Source of the DNA: Blepharisma stoltei
Taxonomy: Eukaryota > Ciliophora > Heterotrichea > Heterotrichida > Blepharismidae
Assembly (NCBI GenBank): GCA_914767885.1
Contig: CAJZBQ010000032.1
Span: 186,001-250,000 of the forward strand
Direction: 5' to 3'
DNA: 64,000 nucleotides
Program-made: the position numbers and the translations under genes
Shown here: positions 26,527 to 39,918 of the stretch, piece after piece
Layout: each line of letters starts with the position of its first letter
Numbering within the stretch: position 1 is the stretch's first letter
The notes under the pieces: generated by a model
What the model was told of the DNA's origin: nothing
Databases searched by the model: none
The model's input: the letters and a program-made list of their open reading frames with translations, nothing else

Positions 26527-29500
26527 TTAAAGCCATTTCTCATCTTTCAAATCTACACGGGAACTTGGTATAATTGATACTAATACTTTTAGATTCGCCA
26601 AAGCAGCTTTTTCGCTATATATAAAAGGGAGATAAAAAAATATAAATAGCAAAACCAAAGCTGAAGAAAATAGCGCAGTCACCCAAATCAGCAAATTTAG
26701 CTGATTACTAATAACATCTTTTGAATCTTTGTCTACTATATCATAATCGATTCCCAGCACTTCTTGCACAGCTGTTTCATTTCCAATATAATACCCAAAT
26801 TGAATAACGTTAGCTGGTCCTGGCTCTGCAGTTGAGATAAATTTTGAATCAATATGCATGAGGTTGCATGCTGCATATGTTCCTTGCTGTATATGGCCAT
26901 TATTTATATCTCAAATTTCAAAAATCCTTTTTTTCACGTCATCTGTCATTAAATTCAAAAATCTTTTTTCTCTGATTTGGGTATTAAGTACTTTAAATTT
27001 TGCATTACTTAATTTGAATTCAGTTTTCGAGTTTGCAACTGCATAAGACTTAGGAACCCATCTCAAAATGCTATTAGAAGCAATATCTCTTGCAAAAACA
27101 CTCATGCGAGTCAGTTGTGTTCTTTTGGATATAAGATTTAGTAGAAGTCTTGGTCTGTTTATCAGATAATTTTCACATTGCTCGTATAAATGAAATTTTA
27201 ATATAAAAAAATAGCAAGAAGCTATAACTAAAAATATAGAAAGTCTTCATATGTATTTTAAATAAATACGAGTCTTTATTTGTTTAGACCGCCTTTTGCT
27301 TCGGCGGTGGTCTTGATTTTGGTCTGATTCATAGTCAATTCCATGTATTTTTGATAGTCTTTCAATATAGGTAGCTTTTAAATCAAGATATGATCGATGC
27401 AGTACTTTTTTGATGAAGTTTCAGAATTGATCATATTTCTTTGTCATATAAATCACATACCCAATTAGCATGGCCACAAACATCCCTAGTAGCCCAAGCC
27501 CAAAATATATTCACGACGCTATTTCGCTTTTAATATCAGTAACTCTTTGCACTTCACAATTCACCAAACCTTGCATCGCATTCTGAGTAATTTCGAATGT
27601 CAGTCCAAAGCAGTTTATACCAAAGAATTTAACATCAGTATTTGTATATGTAAGGTTTTTGCTTATCAAATTTATTAAATTGTCACCATGTTTTATAAAT
27701 AGGCCGACTTCATCATAAAAATTGAATTTTTCTATATGAACTGAAGGCTCAAATATCCAAACAGGAATTTCTTCCTTTACGACTATTGAAGAACTCTCAC
27801 AATAGTTTCACTCATCATAGTCATCCAAAATATAATTCCTCAATTTTTTTAATTCGATTATTGTATCGTTGAGATATCCTAAATCTCTCGTTAAATTGTA
27901 AATCCCAGATTTTTTTTCAGAATCTATAGATCTTGCTAAATCAGCTGTATATGCTAAATGGAACATTATGCTTCCCATATGAGAAAACACATTCAAGTGG
28001 TTGGAATGGGATGAGGCATCATATATATATGCAAGAACTGCTATATTTGAAGCGACTACTGCTGAAATCTATATAGAATTTACACAGAAAAACAGGATGC
28101 GCTGAAAAAGTTTCAGTTTTATTGTTATTGTTTCAATGCTTTTATTTGCAATGGCTAAATAAAAATTACAGGTTGAAGAGCTTGCCATGCTGCTTCCTTG
28201 TAAGTTTGATACTGATTTTTCTTCATTGTTATCTAAATGGTTTGAATTGTCTCTCATAGACTCATCAAGAAGCTCGCGGCATTCTGTATCTTTTTCTTCA
28301 CTTTTATCATTATCTAGAGATCTAAATGCAATAGCTTTCTGAAATCTCACATTTGGAGAACTTTCCGGAACTTTTAAATAAGAATCATGATTTAATTTTT
28401 CTTCTTCAGCTTCATCTACTTGTATTTTATCAAAATATTCAATTTGGTCTATTTCTTGGCCTTTTGTCCATAATTTTATTTCTTTTTCATCATGGGCAAC
28501 AATAATTTTATGAATTTTTGTCTCTCCAAGTTCTTTTATAGTATGGATTGCTGCAAATTTTGGTCCTTTTTGCCGTATTAAGATTGGCTCAAAAAGAGCC
28601 ATTGATGAGATGTCTAAGCCAGGCACTATATCAGAGATATAACAATTTTTAACACTTGATTTATCTGCTCCTATGTAATAAGAGAAAAGATCGGTGGTAT
28701 TATATACAAGTCCCTCTTCAGAAATTAGAGCAAATTGCCTGTTCGTGATTCTTGGCGTTAAATTAACTACAAAGTAAGCATTGTTGTGAAAAGCTGTCAA
28801 TTTTATTAGAAGACCGCACTCAATTAAATTTCCAAGTGAATTTTGGAGGAAAAACCATCCTTTATGTGTCACTTCTTCTGCTTTATATTTTATACAATAT
28901 TCTTTCATATAGCTATCATGGTTATATGAATAAGGATCTGGGACATAATAATGCAAATGGCTTCCTATTAAGTCAGACATTGTGCCTTTTAATAATTGGG
29001 AAGTTTTTTCGTTTGCATATGTAATTATACCAAACGAGTCTTCGTTTGCAGATACAAGCATAATACCAGAGTTTTCTTCTAACTCCCCCCTCCCATCCTT
29101 GATCGAATGATTGACTGTAAAAATTCCTAAAAATTGGGAAAATTAACCTCCATCCTTGATCGAACGATTTTCATATCATGCAAAATTTTTATATATATAA
29201 AAAATATATTAGTTATCAAAAGCTTGGGAGATGTGCCTGATGAAGTTGTTTTCAGAGACTTTGAGACGACAGGAAGCTACGGAATCAACTATTCGAAGTG
29301 CTTTAGTCATCAGCCTGGGCTTAAAAACTCAATAATCTAAAAAATAGAGAATTTAAAAAAAAAATTAATTCAATAAGGAACAAATTAAAATTTATACAGT
29401 TTAAAGGGGTAACTAATAGATCAAAAAATATTAAAAATTGGTATTTTTATGAAATTAATTCAATTTTTTGCTGTAAAAATAATTATTAAATACTCTTAAC

Positions 29501-32345
29501 GCTCTTATTTAAAAGTAAATAAAAATAAATATATATATTTATATATATATATTTTTTTACCCCCATCCTTGATCTAACGATAGCGAGCTGTTCGATCAAG
29601 GATGGGGGGGGATTAAACAAAATTTTGAGTCAAAAGCTGTTGAGTAGCTCATTTGTCGGCTAATACTGCTCTTCAGTCGATATATCATGCTAGTTTGGTC
29701 GGTTTCTCCTAAAACATTTTCAAGAAAAGTAATATAAAGGTCGTAAAGCTCAATGTGCTTGTATTTTAATATTAATTTTTCATATAATTCTTTCAGATTT
29801 GCTAATTGATAAGAACTTCTCATTGCAAGGTGATAGATTTTGCTATACTCTGGAATCTTATCTGAAAATTCTGATCATAAGTCAATTAATTCAAAACAAA
29901 TTTCATTATCCATTTGCCTAGCTTTATTTAGATCTTCTAACTCTCCTCTCTAAGAGAGAAAAAAAATTGTGCTTAGGGATGATGAGTGAGTTTTTTTAAA
30001 TTTATAGTAAATTTTTTTTCAAAAGTTACAAAATTTTAATTAGCAAAATTTATGTTTTTAAAATCAAAATATTTTTTTCATAAAATTTTGTTTGTTCGCG
30101 GAGGGTTGGTTTTCACCAAAAAATTAGGGATTTTCCAATTTTTTTTTTTTGCTCACGGAGAGGGGGAGCAAGTATCGAATATAATGAGCATCTACTGACG
30201 ATTTATCTTTGTTATCAATGTTTTTCTGTGTTTTTCATTCTTGGATGCACCCTTCAAGTGTAAAAACTGCTTTATTTATTTTAGTTAACTTTATCCTTGC
30301 AAGCCTTTCATCTCTTATAGAATAAGAACAAAAATTGACTTCCCAAATGATCAATAATTTATCTTTAACTAGCTTTTTTATGTCAAGAATGGCTATGAAA
30401 TAATCAATCACCTGCATTTTATTTTCTAAGTTTTTATCACATAGCAAGCGCCGTATAGTTTGCTCAAAACGATACTGATTTTTAAAATCTATTTTCGAAT
30501 TGATAATAGAGCTAGTTCTCTTGCTTACGATCCAAATATTAATTACAATTGCCACAGGCTGCATAAAAAAATTTAGCATGAAGGCAATTCCCGCATCATC
30601 AATAATAGTAGCTAATAAAACTGCTAAAAATGCTAAAGAGACTGAAAAAATATTGCAAAATTTTATGCAGTTTGCTATTTTGTTGAAATAAGGTAGCCTT
30701 GCTAAAAACTGTAAATAAATACACAATGAGCAAATTAAAAAAAATATCTGATATTTAACGATTCCTAGATTTCCAAATAATACATATGACATGCTCAAAA
30801 CAGTTTTGAATGCCAAAAGCATTAAGTCAACTGAGGAATGAGCTCTCGCAGTTATTTTTTTTTCACCAAAAGTATGCCGAATATCAGCAGAAAACAACTC
30901 CCAAAAAGCAGCCATAAAAAATAAGAAAATAATATAAAAAACACTTAGAAGCGTCCCGAAAGGTCCATAATTCATCGAAGAAGGATCTTTATAGTCAATT
31001 CACTCATCAATTTTATCACATTTAAAAGTTGAATATTTAAAAACCATAGTAAGCTCAAGAACTGAAGGAATAAATAAAACTGTTACTCAAACTGATAGTA
31101 AGGATCTAAGAATTCATATAAAAAACTTTGGGGTTTTAATTTTTGTGAAACCTAAAAGAAAAATTATTAAAAGTGTCCCACTGCTGTAGCAATAATAAAA
31201 TGGCGACGTCGTGATAATTCCTCTCCCGAGGAATTTCTCTCCTTGCCCATTTTATTATTATAGGGTTCAGTTTTCCCGGTGAGACCTTATCCAGCAGCAT
31301 CAGGTAAGCAACGGGAGGGTGCACAGCCTCCTGGCCTGATCCAAGGATGTTTGGTGGGCATAGGGATTTTCTGCTTGACACTTCCGAGGAGGAAGACCCA
31401 TAGGCGGCACAACGCGCAGGAGTCGAGTTTCGAGCAAGGCAACGCAGCCTGTGAGATCTGGCCTTCAACTGGCCGTCATTGCTTAGGATGGTCGAACGCC
31501 CCGATAAAAAGGGTGACGTCGAAATGCCCGTGACGTCACTAGTTGAACTCTACTGGGTGAGCCGTAGTGGCTTTGTTAAATCACCCTACGGAACCAGAGA
31601 AGCACGTTAAACTCTCTAAGTAATCTAAGTTCTAAGTTCTAAGTCCCACTGCTGTAGCCTAACCCCACCTTCGTGAGCGAACAAAAAATTTTGTTCGCTC
31701 ATGTAAGGGGTATATAAGTTTTATAGTAAATATTTTTTCGAAATTTAAAAAAATCCAAATTCGTAAAAATTGAGACATAAAAATTAATTTAATTTGTAAA
31801 AGTTATGTTTTAAAATGCAATTTGTTTAAAATTAAACAGAATTAGCTCGAGATCATTATATTAATTATCACATATATATCAAAATTTTTTTTATAAAAAA
31901 ATAATTAAATTTTTGTTCGCTCACAGAGGATGGGTTTTTGAGCAAAAAATAAAAATTTTTCCAATGTTTTTTTTTCGCTCACAGAGGGGACTAAGATGGA
32001 AAATGTGCCGTAGAAGCAATAATCGGTAATGCTAGAAATTGCGCAAAAATTGTTTATGTCGAAATAACTAATAAATTTCCAGAATGATGAATAATGATCT
32101 CATTTGGCAATACCTATATCTGGATGCCATGCTAAGGCCATCATTTGAAAAGTTACAATGGCATTAATAGTGGCTTCCAACATAATTTGAGATCTTATTT
32201 GGTAATGATTCATGAATTTTGATTTGAATATCTTCCCAAACAACTTGAAAATTCTGAGTTTTTGTTTTTCAAGCTGGGATTTTTTAGATTTCAGTTTTCT
32301 GATGCCAGCGTTTTCGAATATCTCTTCGTTTAAATCTAATAGCAT
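26527..32345 (-). CDS. Array copy 4: TmcB-like multi-pass membrane protein with PAS domain
   Basis: Exactly 1,413 codons including TAA after removing 29082-29615, 29940-30170, 31175-31642, 31662-31993 and the intron 28069-28083. The C-terminal half (26527-29081) is uninterrupted except for the intron and is the best template for the family. PAS core: SGIMLVSANEDSFGIITYAN ... HYYVPDPYSYNHDSYMKEY, followed by a second conserved block GWFFLQNSLGNLIECG and RQFALISEEGLVYN. The linker is acidic/Ser-rich (about 150 residues), then the helix with the intron, an extracytosolic-looking SRDL/LARSIDSEKKSG region, a helix near IASWIYFGLGLLGMF, RLSIFLVIASCYFF, and a last helix before YLPFIYSEK. Likely membrane sensor of unknown specificity. 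Confidence 0.87.
28069..28083 (-). other. 15-nt intron, copy 4
   Basis: Coding strand GTAAATTCTATATAG with in-frame TAG, same site as in the other copies. Confidence 0.92.
29082..29615. mobile_element. IES: 'CATCCTTGATCGAACG' family MITE, 534 bp (copy 4)
   Basis: TA at 29080-29081 and 29614-29615. Removal gives FDSKFCLEENSGIMLVS, matching FGSNEENSG in copies 2 and 3. Both ends carry hairpins built from the CATCCTTGATC motif. A stretch at about 29205-29340 is conserved with the other two copies. Confidence 0.88.
29940..30170. mobile_element. IES: short CTCCGTGAG-family relative, 231 bp, one boundary TA mutated to CA (copy 4)
   Basis: Left TA at 29938-29939; the right boundary reads CA (30169-30170). 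Removal gives AHYIRYLEDLNKARQ, so this is where the element inserted. Ends ctctcctctctaagag and ctcacggagagggggag. Confidence 0.75.
31175..31658 (+). mobile_element. SINE-like insertion, perfect 16-bp target-site duplication (copy 4)
   Basis: gtcccactgctgtagc at 31175-31190 and 31643-31658. Head AATAATAAAATGGCGACG, internal ATTATTATAGGGTTCAG, tail of TCTAAGT repeats. It ends one base before the TA of the adjacent MITE IES at 31662. Best-preserved member of the family here. Confidence 0.9.
31662..31993. mobile_element. IES: CTCCGTGAG-family MITE, 332 bp (copy 4)
   Basis: TA at 31660-31661 and 31992-31993. Removal, together with the SINE-like insert next to it, restores YGTFSILGYSSGTLLIIF-like sequence seen in copies 2 and 3. 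Confidence 0.85.
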
Positions 32346-33360
32346 TTATATTATAATAAAGAATATGGGTTTTTTCTTTTTTATAATTTACTGGAAGAAA
32401 CAATTATTCATTATTACAAAGCTAATGAATATTTCTTCCTTCGTAATGATTTTCTTTAGTGATCTACTCTTTAGATGCCATCGATTATATTATTAAAATA
32501 ATAGTTATACATGAAATTTAAAATATCAGTAATGAAGCCAACTGAGGCTGCTGCTCTGCTATTATTTATATATATATTAGTAACAATAATAGTTGAGAAT
32601 AATAGGTAAAAAGAAATCAGTAAAAATAAAAATAAAATTCACTTGAGGAAATTATTAAATTAAATTAAAATTATAAAAAAGGTGAAGAGATAAAATATTT
32701 ATGATAATATCATCTAATTGAGATTTGAGCTACATAATTTATCTTATATTTTTACGGATATAATAAAAAAATTGGATGATTTTATATTTTTATTAAAATT
32801 GTAAAAATTAAAAAGAAACAAGAAAAAACCAAGTGCTTGCTAAAGGTATTATAAAGCTGGTTTCATTGCGAATTATTTATGCTTAAAATACTTTGTACAG
32901 CTTATAATTAATTGGCAGAATTGCTAACAATTATTCGCTTGATGTTGATCAAATTTGCAGAGCATTGCTGAATATAGGATGAAGTTCGATACAACAACCA
33001 TTGTTTCGAAAATGAGTCCGATCTTAGTTTGAAAGCGTATATGTAGAAGACTTATGGTGAAAATATAATCAAAAATCCCAGTTTTCAAGAAGCGAGCAAT
33101 TCGAGAATTTACTGATTTTATATCTTAAATTAAGCTCGATTTATATTAATAAATTTTCTTAATAACTAGATATTTGTGTATATACTTGCTGGAGCTGCAA
33201 GGCACTCAGAGTCAGATATTTATAGCTTAAATTATGTTTTTAATTTAAATTGCAAGCTTATTTTTATTTATTCAAAACTAAATAAATGCTCTTATTAAAA
33301 ATTTTACGTTTATTAATAGCTCAATAAGATAATAAATATTTGTATGCTTTTTATAGACAA
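32346..33360. other. Intergenic spacer between copies 4 and 5
   Basis: About 1 kb, very AT-rich. No open frame with family resemblance, no MITE ends, no RNA gene seen. Confidence 0.45.
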
Positions 33361-36300
33361 TTAAATCATTTTTTCACTTTTAGAATCTGTTCTGCCACTT
33401 GGTACAATTGTTATCAATGCTTTTAACTTTTTCAACTGGCACTTTTCATTTTGAATAAACGGCAAATAAAAAAATAAAAAAAGCATAAGTAAAGCTGATG
33501 AAAATATAATCGTCACATAAATTATTAAATTCAGTTCTCGTTGTATCACGTTTTTTGAATCATGGTCTATAATATCATAATCAATTCCCATAACATTTTG
33601 AAGAGCGGTTTCGTTACCTATATAATACGCAAATTGAGTAACACTTGATGTGCCTGCAGTGCTGGTTGATATAAATTTAGCATCTATATACATGATATTT
33701 GAAGCTGCGTAGGTTCCCTGCTGTAAATAATAATCATTAGTATGCCGTGCTTCAAAAATATTTCTCTTCATACCACTTGTCAATAATTTTAAAAAATTTT
33801 TGTTTCTTATTTCAGAATTTGCAAATTTAAACCCTTCGTTGCTTGATAGAAATTCTAACTTCGAATCTGCAAGTCCATATGACATTGGCATCCATCTTAG
33901 AGAGCTTTTAGATGGAATATCTCTGGCAAATACGCTCATTCGAGATAAGAGAGCTCTTTTTGATATAAGGCTTAATAATAGCTTGGGTCTATGAACCAAG
34001 GAATTTTCACAGAGATCATATAAGTAAAAATTCAAAATAATATAATAGCTAGAAGCAACAAGTAAAAATATTAGCAGTCTCCAGAAATACCTTACATATA
34101 TTCTAGATCTTACTTTTCTTGTAAATTTTTTATTTCTATAATACTCTATGCTGCTATCCTGCTTGTAGTCAATCCCATGCACCCTTGAAAGCCTTTCAAT
34201 GCATGTAGTTCTTCGGTCAAGGTAAGAACTCTGAGAAGTTTTTATTATGAAATTTCAAAATTTATCAAAATTTCTATTCATATAGATGACATATCCTATT
34301 AAAATCCCCATAAAAATAATTAGTATTGAAAGTCCTGCAAATATTCAAGATGTTATGTGTTTTCCTATTTCTTCAGCCCTACTTACTTCACAGTCAACCA
34401 AGGTTTGCATAGCATTTTGTGTAAACTCAAATGTATATCCAAAGCTATTTAATGCAAAAAACTTTGCTTCAACGTTTGAATATGTTTTGTTTTGGCTGAT
34501 CATATTTATTAAGTTATCTCCATGCTTGATAAAAATTCCTACTTCATCATAAAAATTAAATTTTTCTATATGAGGCGAAGGGTCAAACATCCACACAGGA
34601 ATCACATTATCTGTTATAATTGCATACATAAAAATGGTGACGATGTGCCACACGACCTCTCGACCCTATTTCTTTAACACTTGCAGGCAACGACCGAGTG
34701 TTGGGGATTTAGGTGGAAAGGAGTCGGAAACCCTTTGTGTAGGTTTTACTCGGGCCCTATGGAGCTAATCCGTGTGGACTTGGGCTTTTACCTCCAGAAC
34801 AAACATTGGAAAGACAAGATCGACGAAAGTCCCGAGTGGAGGCTTGCTCCCTCGAACAGGACTCAAGAGATGGCATTTGTCCAACGAGAAACTGGGAGCT
34901 TCGACACAAGTAGTTGGCTCTTAGGCTCCAAAAGCCATGGAAGTCAAGACTGGTTGTGCGAATCCCTTGTTTGCGGCAACAAGGAGGGTGTCCGCCGGGG
35001 CTTCTCGGGAGTGATGAGCATGTAGAGGTGGAAATCCCCGGCCCTGCAAGTGCGAACGACTAATTCTATCTATCCTGGTCTGTTATGATTGAAGAACTTG
35101 AGCAATAGCTTCAATCATTATAGTCAGTTAAGATATAGCCTCTTAGCAGTTTTAGCTGATTTATAGTAAAGTTAAAATATTCAAGATCTCTAGTAATATT
35201 GTAGATATTAGACACTTTTTCAGAATCTATTGATCTTGCTAAATCTGCAGAGTTTGCTAAATGAAATATTAAATTTCCAAAATGAGAAAAAACATTAAGA
35301 GAGTTTGTATGCGAGGTATCTTGATATATATATGCTAAAACTGCAATATTCGTTCCAATTGCTGCCAGCATCTAAATAAGAATTACACAAAATAGCAAAA
35401 TTCATTGAAAATGTTTTAAATTTTTAGATAAGCTTTCTATACATCTCTGTGCAGCTGCTAAATAGCTCTTACTTGAAGATGAGCTTGAAATGTTACTCAC
35501 TTGCATGTTTGAGATAGATTTCTCATCAACATTATAGTTCATGGACCTTTATGGATTGACCCATTGAAAATGTAACCGCTCTAATGGATTTCATATCTTG
35601 TTCACCTTAGACCAGACCCCTTACTATTTAGAGAAATATTAAGATTATAATAAAAAAATCCTTAATTTTAAACTAGTTCAATATAGTATTATATAATTTT
35701 TGAAAAAATTTTTAATAATCCGCATAAGGTTCGGCAAAATGAAGTCAAGGCATATTTTACGTTGAAAATGGTTCTTCTCTCTTTATGTTTAAAAATGTAA
35801 TTTCGCGGTTAAATAATGGCTTGGCCCATATTTGGGAATTAAAAATGGCAAACCATAAAATTTTTGACAAAAATATGGACCATTTTGACATTTAAACGAG
35901 CCATTTTTAAAGAAGGGCTTAATATAAAAATCGCATGTTAATTTAAATAAGCTCTTGAAATAACAGCAATTATTTGCTGATTAATTTCCTTTTTTGGGCA
36001 TATGCTCATTTTTTAACATTTTTGTTGGCTATAATTCCATTTGATTTTAAAGTCACAACAAAACTTAAATATCTTAATTCACCTCACGCGATTTCATTTA
36101 AACTTAATATTTAGGTGCTTATAAAGAATGTTTGCAGCTTCAATTTCCGCTTTCTGGACAAGAGCACAAATTCATTTTTAAATTTTTTTTGTTCGTTATA
36201 TCGCTATCTTGATTTTTCATAACCATATTAAAAATTATACTTCTTATTTAAAGTATTAATTAAGGCATTTGGTACCTTTATTTTCCGCTTTCTGGGCAAG

Positions 36301-39300
36301 AGCTCAAATTCGTTTTTAAATTTTTTTGTTCGTTATATCGCCATCTTGATTTTTAAAAATAATGTTAAAAATTAAATCACCTCACGCGGTTTCATCCAGA
36401 ACTTGATATTTAAATATTAATTAATCTATTTGGTACCTTTATTTTCAGCTTTCTGGACAAGCGCATAAATTCATTTTTAAACCTTTTTTGTTCGTTATAT
36501 CGCCATCTAGTTTTTTAAAAATAATATTAAAAATTAATATTCTTAATTCCTCATGCGGTTTCATTTATATCTTGATATTTTAGGCGTTTATTAAGCTATT
36601 TGGTTCCTTGCATTTCGCGCTTTTGCATGTATTAATAAATAAATAAAATCCTTGATACAGTTGTCAACTTCCATCACTACATCTTCATGGTCTCCTTCAG
36701 CCATCTAATAAATTCAAAATTATAAGCTTAAAAATTTCTGTTAATAATTCCTTCAAGAACTCCGTATTTTTGTAATTACAGACAATTATATAAAACTATA
36801 TTGAACTAGCTTAAAATTAGGGATTATTTTATTTTCTCTTAATATTTCTCTAAATAGTGAGGGGTCTGGTCTACGGTGAACAAATGAAGTCCATTTGAGC
36901 GGTTATATTTTCAATGAGGTCGATCCATAAAAGTTTATGAGCTATATCTAGATTTTTACAGCTTTCTTTAGAAACTTCATTGAGAAGTCTGTGACGCTCT
37001 ATTTCTTTCGACTCTTCTCTTTGATTATTTTCACTTGTAATAAATTTTTGAAACCTAAAGGTTATTGAATGCTGTAAATGCTTTAGAGGCAGTTCTTGCC
37101 CCATTTTTTCCTCTCTACTTACTTGGATTTTTTTAAAATATTCTATTTGATCAATGTCTTGTCCTTCTTTTCATATTTTTATTTCTTTTTCATCATGAAT
37201 TAATAGAAGCATATGAATAGTTGTTGTTCTTAGCTCTTTTATTATATGAACTAGGGCAAGCTTTATACCTTTTTGCTGAACGATTAATGGTTCATAGAGC
37301 TTCATTTGTGATATACTAATTGACCAAGAATAGCCCACTATGGAGCCATTCTTGGTCTGCCAGAAAAAAATTTGACAAAAAGATCCTAATCTGTCATTAC
37401 CACTGAGTTTTGGTTTTTGGGCAAGCCAAATGCAATAAAAAAAATTGTTTCTTTGCGATGATGCATTTGGCTTGTCAAAAAAATTTGGAAACACCAAAAC
37501 TCAGTGGTAATGGCGGATTAGGATCTTTTATGCCATTGCCACTGAGTTTTGATGTTGCCAATTTTTTTTGACAAGCCAAATGCATCATCGCAAAAGAACA
37601 ATTTTTTTTTATTGCATTTGGCTTGCCCAAAAAATTTGGAAACACCAAAACTCAGTGGTAATGGCAGATTAAGATCTTTTGTCAAAATTTTTTCTGGCAG
37701 ACCAAGAATGGCTCCTTAGTGGGCTATTCTTGGTCAATTAGTATATATCTAGGCCAGGGATAAAATCTGATATACAGTAATTTCTGATACTATTTGTGGT
37801 TGCCCCTATAAAATGAGGGAAAAGATCTGTAGTATTGTATACAACTCCTTCTTCAGATATGAGGGCAAGCTGCCGGTTTGTTGTTCTCTTTGTTAAAGTG
37901 GCTAAAAAATATGCATTGTTATGAAACGCTGCTAATTTTATAAGAAATCCACACTCTTCTAAATACCCAAGTGTGTTTTGAAGGAAAAATGGTCCCCTTT
38001 TAAGGACTTCTTCACTAGTATAGTTAATGTATAGATTTCTTAAATGCTCATCATGATTGTAGTTGTAAGGGCTTGGAATGTAGGAGCTTAATTGAGTCCC
38101 AGCGATATCTATATTTGAACCTTTTAATAATTGAGCAGCCCTATCATTCACATAGGTAATTACACCGAATGAGTCTTCATTAGCTGAAATGAGTATAATG
38201 CCGTTCATTTCTTCATAAGAAGTCAGCTTGGTATCATATATTGTTGAAAAACTTACTTGGTGATTTATGTTTCCTTTCAATCTATTCATTATCCCGGCTT
38301 CATCAATTTCCCCTAAAATATTTTCAAGAAAGGATATATAAAGGTCGTAAAGCTCTGGGTGCTTATATTTTGACACAAGTTTCACATAAAATTCTTTAAG
38401 ATTCGTTAATAAATCAGAACTTCTAATTGAATGATAATAGATTTTTTTATATTTAGGGAATTTTTCTGAAAATTCAGATCATAAGTCGATAAATGCATAG
38501 CAAATTTCTTGATCAAATTTCTTGGCTTTATTAAAATCTTCTAAATATTCTATATAATGCGCATCAACCGAAGAACTATCCCTTTCGTCAATATTTTTTA
38601 GTGCCCTTCATTCTTGTATGCTTCCTTCCAGTGTAGAATTCACTGAATTTATTTTTGTTAGCTTTATTCTTGCCAATTTTTCATCTTTCATGGTGAAAGA
38701 GCAAAAATTTACCTCCCAAACGATAAGTAATTTATCTTTAGCTAGTGCTTTGTTGACATAGCAGGCTGTAAAATAATTGATAACTTGTATTTTCTTCTCT
38801 AAATGCCTATTGCAAAGCAAATGTCTAGCAGTTCTTTCAAAATCATATTGACTTGTAAAATTAATTTCAGATTTTTTAATAGAATTAATTCGGGAGTTCA
38901 CAAATCAGCAATTGATGACTATAATGATAGGCTGTAAGAAAAAATTAAGCATGAACGGGACACCTGCATCATCCATAGCTGTCCCTAATAAAACTGCTAA
39001 TAAAGAGATTGAGACCGTCAGTATTTTGCATGACTTTATTGAGTTTTCAGCTTTGCTATAATATGGCAATTTTACTATGAACTCCAGAAATATACAAAAC
39101 GAAGCTATCATGCACATAATTTGATATATAGTAATACTTACATTTCTAAATAAAACATAAGAAATACTCATGCAAGTCTTAAATGTCAGCATTTTTAAAT
39201 CGACTGATGAATGCGCTCTTACAGTTAAATTTTTATCCCAAAAAGCATGCCTCACATCTGAAGCAAATAATTCTCAAAGATAAGCCATAATAATTAAGAA

Positions 39301-39918
39301 AATCATGTAAACAATTATCAAAATTGATCCAGAAATCCCATAATTAAGTAAATCTGAGCTGTGTTTTCCTGAAAATTCATAAATTTTATCATAGTTAAAT
39401 GTTGAATATTTGAAAATCATTGAAAGCTCTATTAAGGTAGGAATATACAGCACTGTCACCCAAACTGACAATAAATTCTTCAAAATCTGTACTAAAATTA
39501 GAGGAAATTTTAAACTCATACAACTAAAGACAAACATTAGTAATAGCAATCCTACACAAATGGACAATACGGTATTTACTCCATGAAAACAATATGCCGT
39601 AGCTTCAAAAGTTCCGCAAAAATTGTTGAGGTTAAAATAGCTCACGATATCTCAAAAGGTTATGTAGCGATTTCAGCCTGAAATTTCCATGTCTGGATAC
39701 CAAGTTAGGCTTATCATTTGAAGGGCAAGGGTAAAATTAAATAATGCCTCAACCAACAGCTGAGATCTTATTCTGTAGCCACTATTATATTTCGATTGAA
39801 AAATTTTCCCAAATATTTTGAAGATAACAATTTTTTGTTTTTCAAAAGAAGATTGTTTTAGTTTTAGATTGTTGATTTCTGTACTTTCAAAAAATTGTTC
39901 ATACAAGTCTAAAAGCAT
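33361..39918 (-). CDS. Array copy 5: TmcB-like multi-pass membrane protein with PAS domain
   Basis: Exactly 1,410 codons including the stop after removing 34611-35079, 35535-36946, 37316-37747 and the intron 35372-35386. The first ~735 codons (39918 down to 37748) are uninterrupted. Approximate residues: helices ~55-75, 105-140, 150-175, 195-222, 245-275, 295-335; cytosolic block KDKLLIVWEVNFCSF ~385-400; PAS ~570-650 (NGIILISANEDSFGVITYVN); intron after codon 896; C-terminal helices ~1165-1186 and 1354-1378. It starts MLLDLYEQFFESTEINNL. Conserved Trp codons are often TGA (for example in DLWSEF near 38478). Proposed membrane sensor; ligand unknown. Confidence 0.87.
34611..35091 (+). mobile_element. 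SINE-like insertion, 12-bp target-site duplication (copy 5)
   Basis: ctgttataattg (34611-34622) and ctgttatgattg (35080-35091). Head CATACATAAAAATGGTGACG, GC-rich body, tail ctaattctatctatcctgg. Removal restores SSSIITDNVIPVWMFDPSPH. Confidence 0.83.
35372..35386 (-). other. 15-nt intron, copy 5
   Basis: Coding strand GTAATTCTTATTTAG; in-frame TAG; same site as the other copies. Confidence 0.92.
35535..36946. mobile_element. IES, 1,412 bp, with ~120-bp terminal inverted repeats (copy 5)
   Basis: TA at 35533-35534 and 36945-36946. Long inverted ends begin TATAGTTCATGGACC and TATAGCTCATAAAC and share ATTGAAAATRTAACCGCTC, TAGACCAGACCCCT and TATTTAGAGAAATATTAAGA. Removal joins CKNLD to NVDEKSISN, matching DNNEEKSVSN in copy 4. 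No coding region found inside; it holds tandem repeats. Confidence 0.88.
36080..36620. repeat. Three imperfect tandem repeats of ~140-160 bp inside the 1.4-kb IES
   Basis: Recurring blocks near 36145, 36283 and 36443: GCTTTCTGGACAAG, then ttgttcgttatatcgc-catct, then CCTCACGCGGTTTCAT. Each unit is separated by AT-rich filler. Confidence 0.75.
37316..37747. mobile_element. IES, 432-bp near-perfect palindrome with nested hairpins (copy 5)
   Basis: TA-flanked within a TATATA run, so the exact cut is ambiguous by two bases. Arms start ACTAATTGACCAAGAATAGC and run about 205 bp. Inside are smaller inverted units carrying ccactgagttttg and aagccaaatgca. Removal gives FIPGLDISQMKLYEPLIV in frame. 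Confidence 0.88.

Noticed and set aside
29205-29340. DFETTG in the MITE block as an exonuclease (DEDD) motif
   Set aside because: The peptide is short, the motif is lost in the 56880 copy and the remaining exonuclease motifs are absent.
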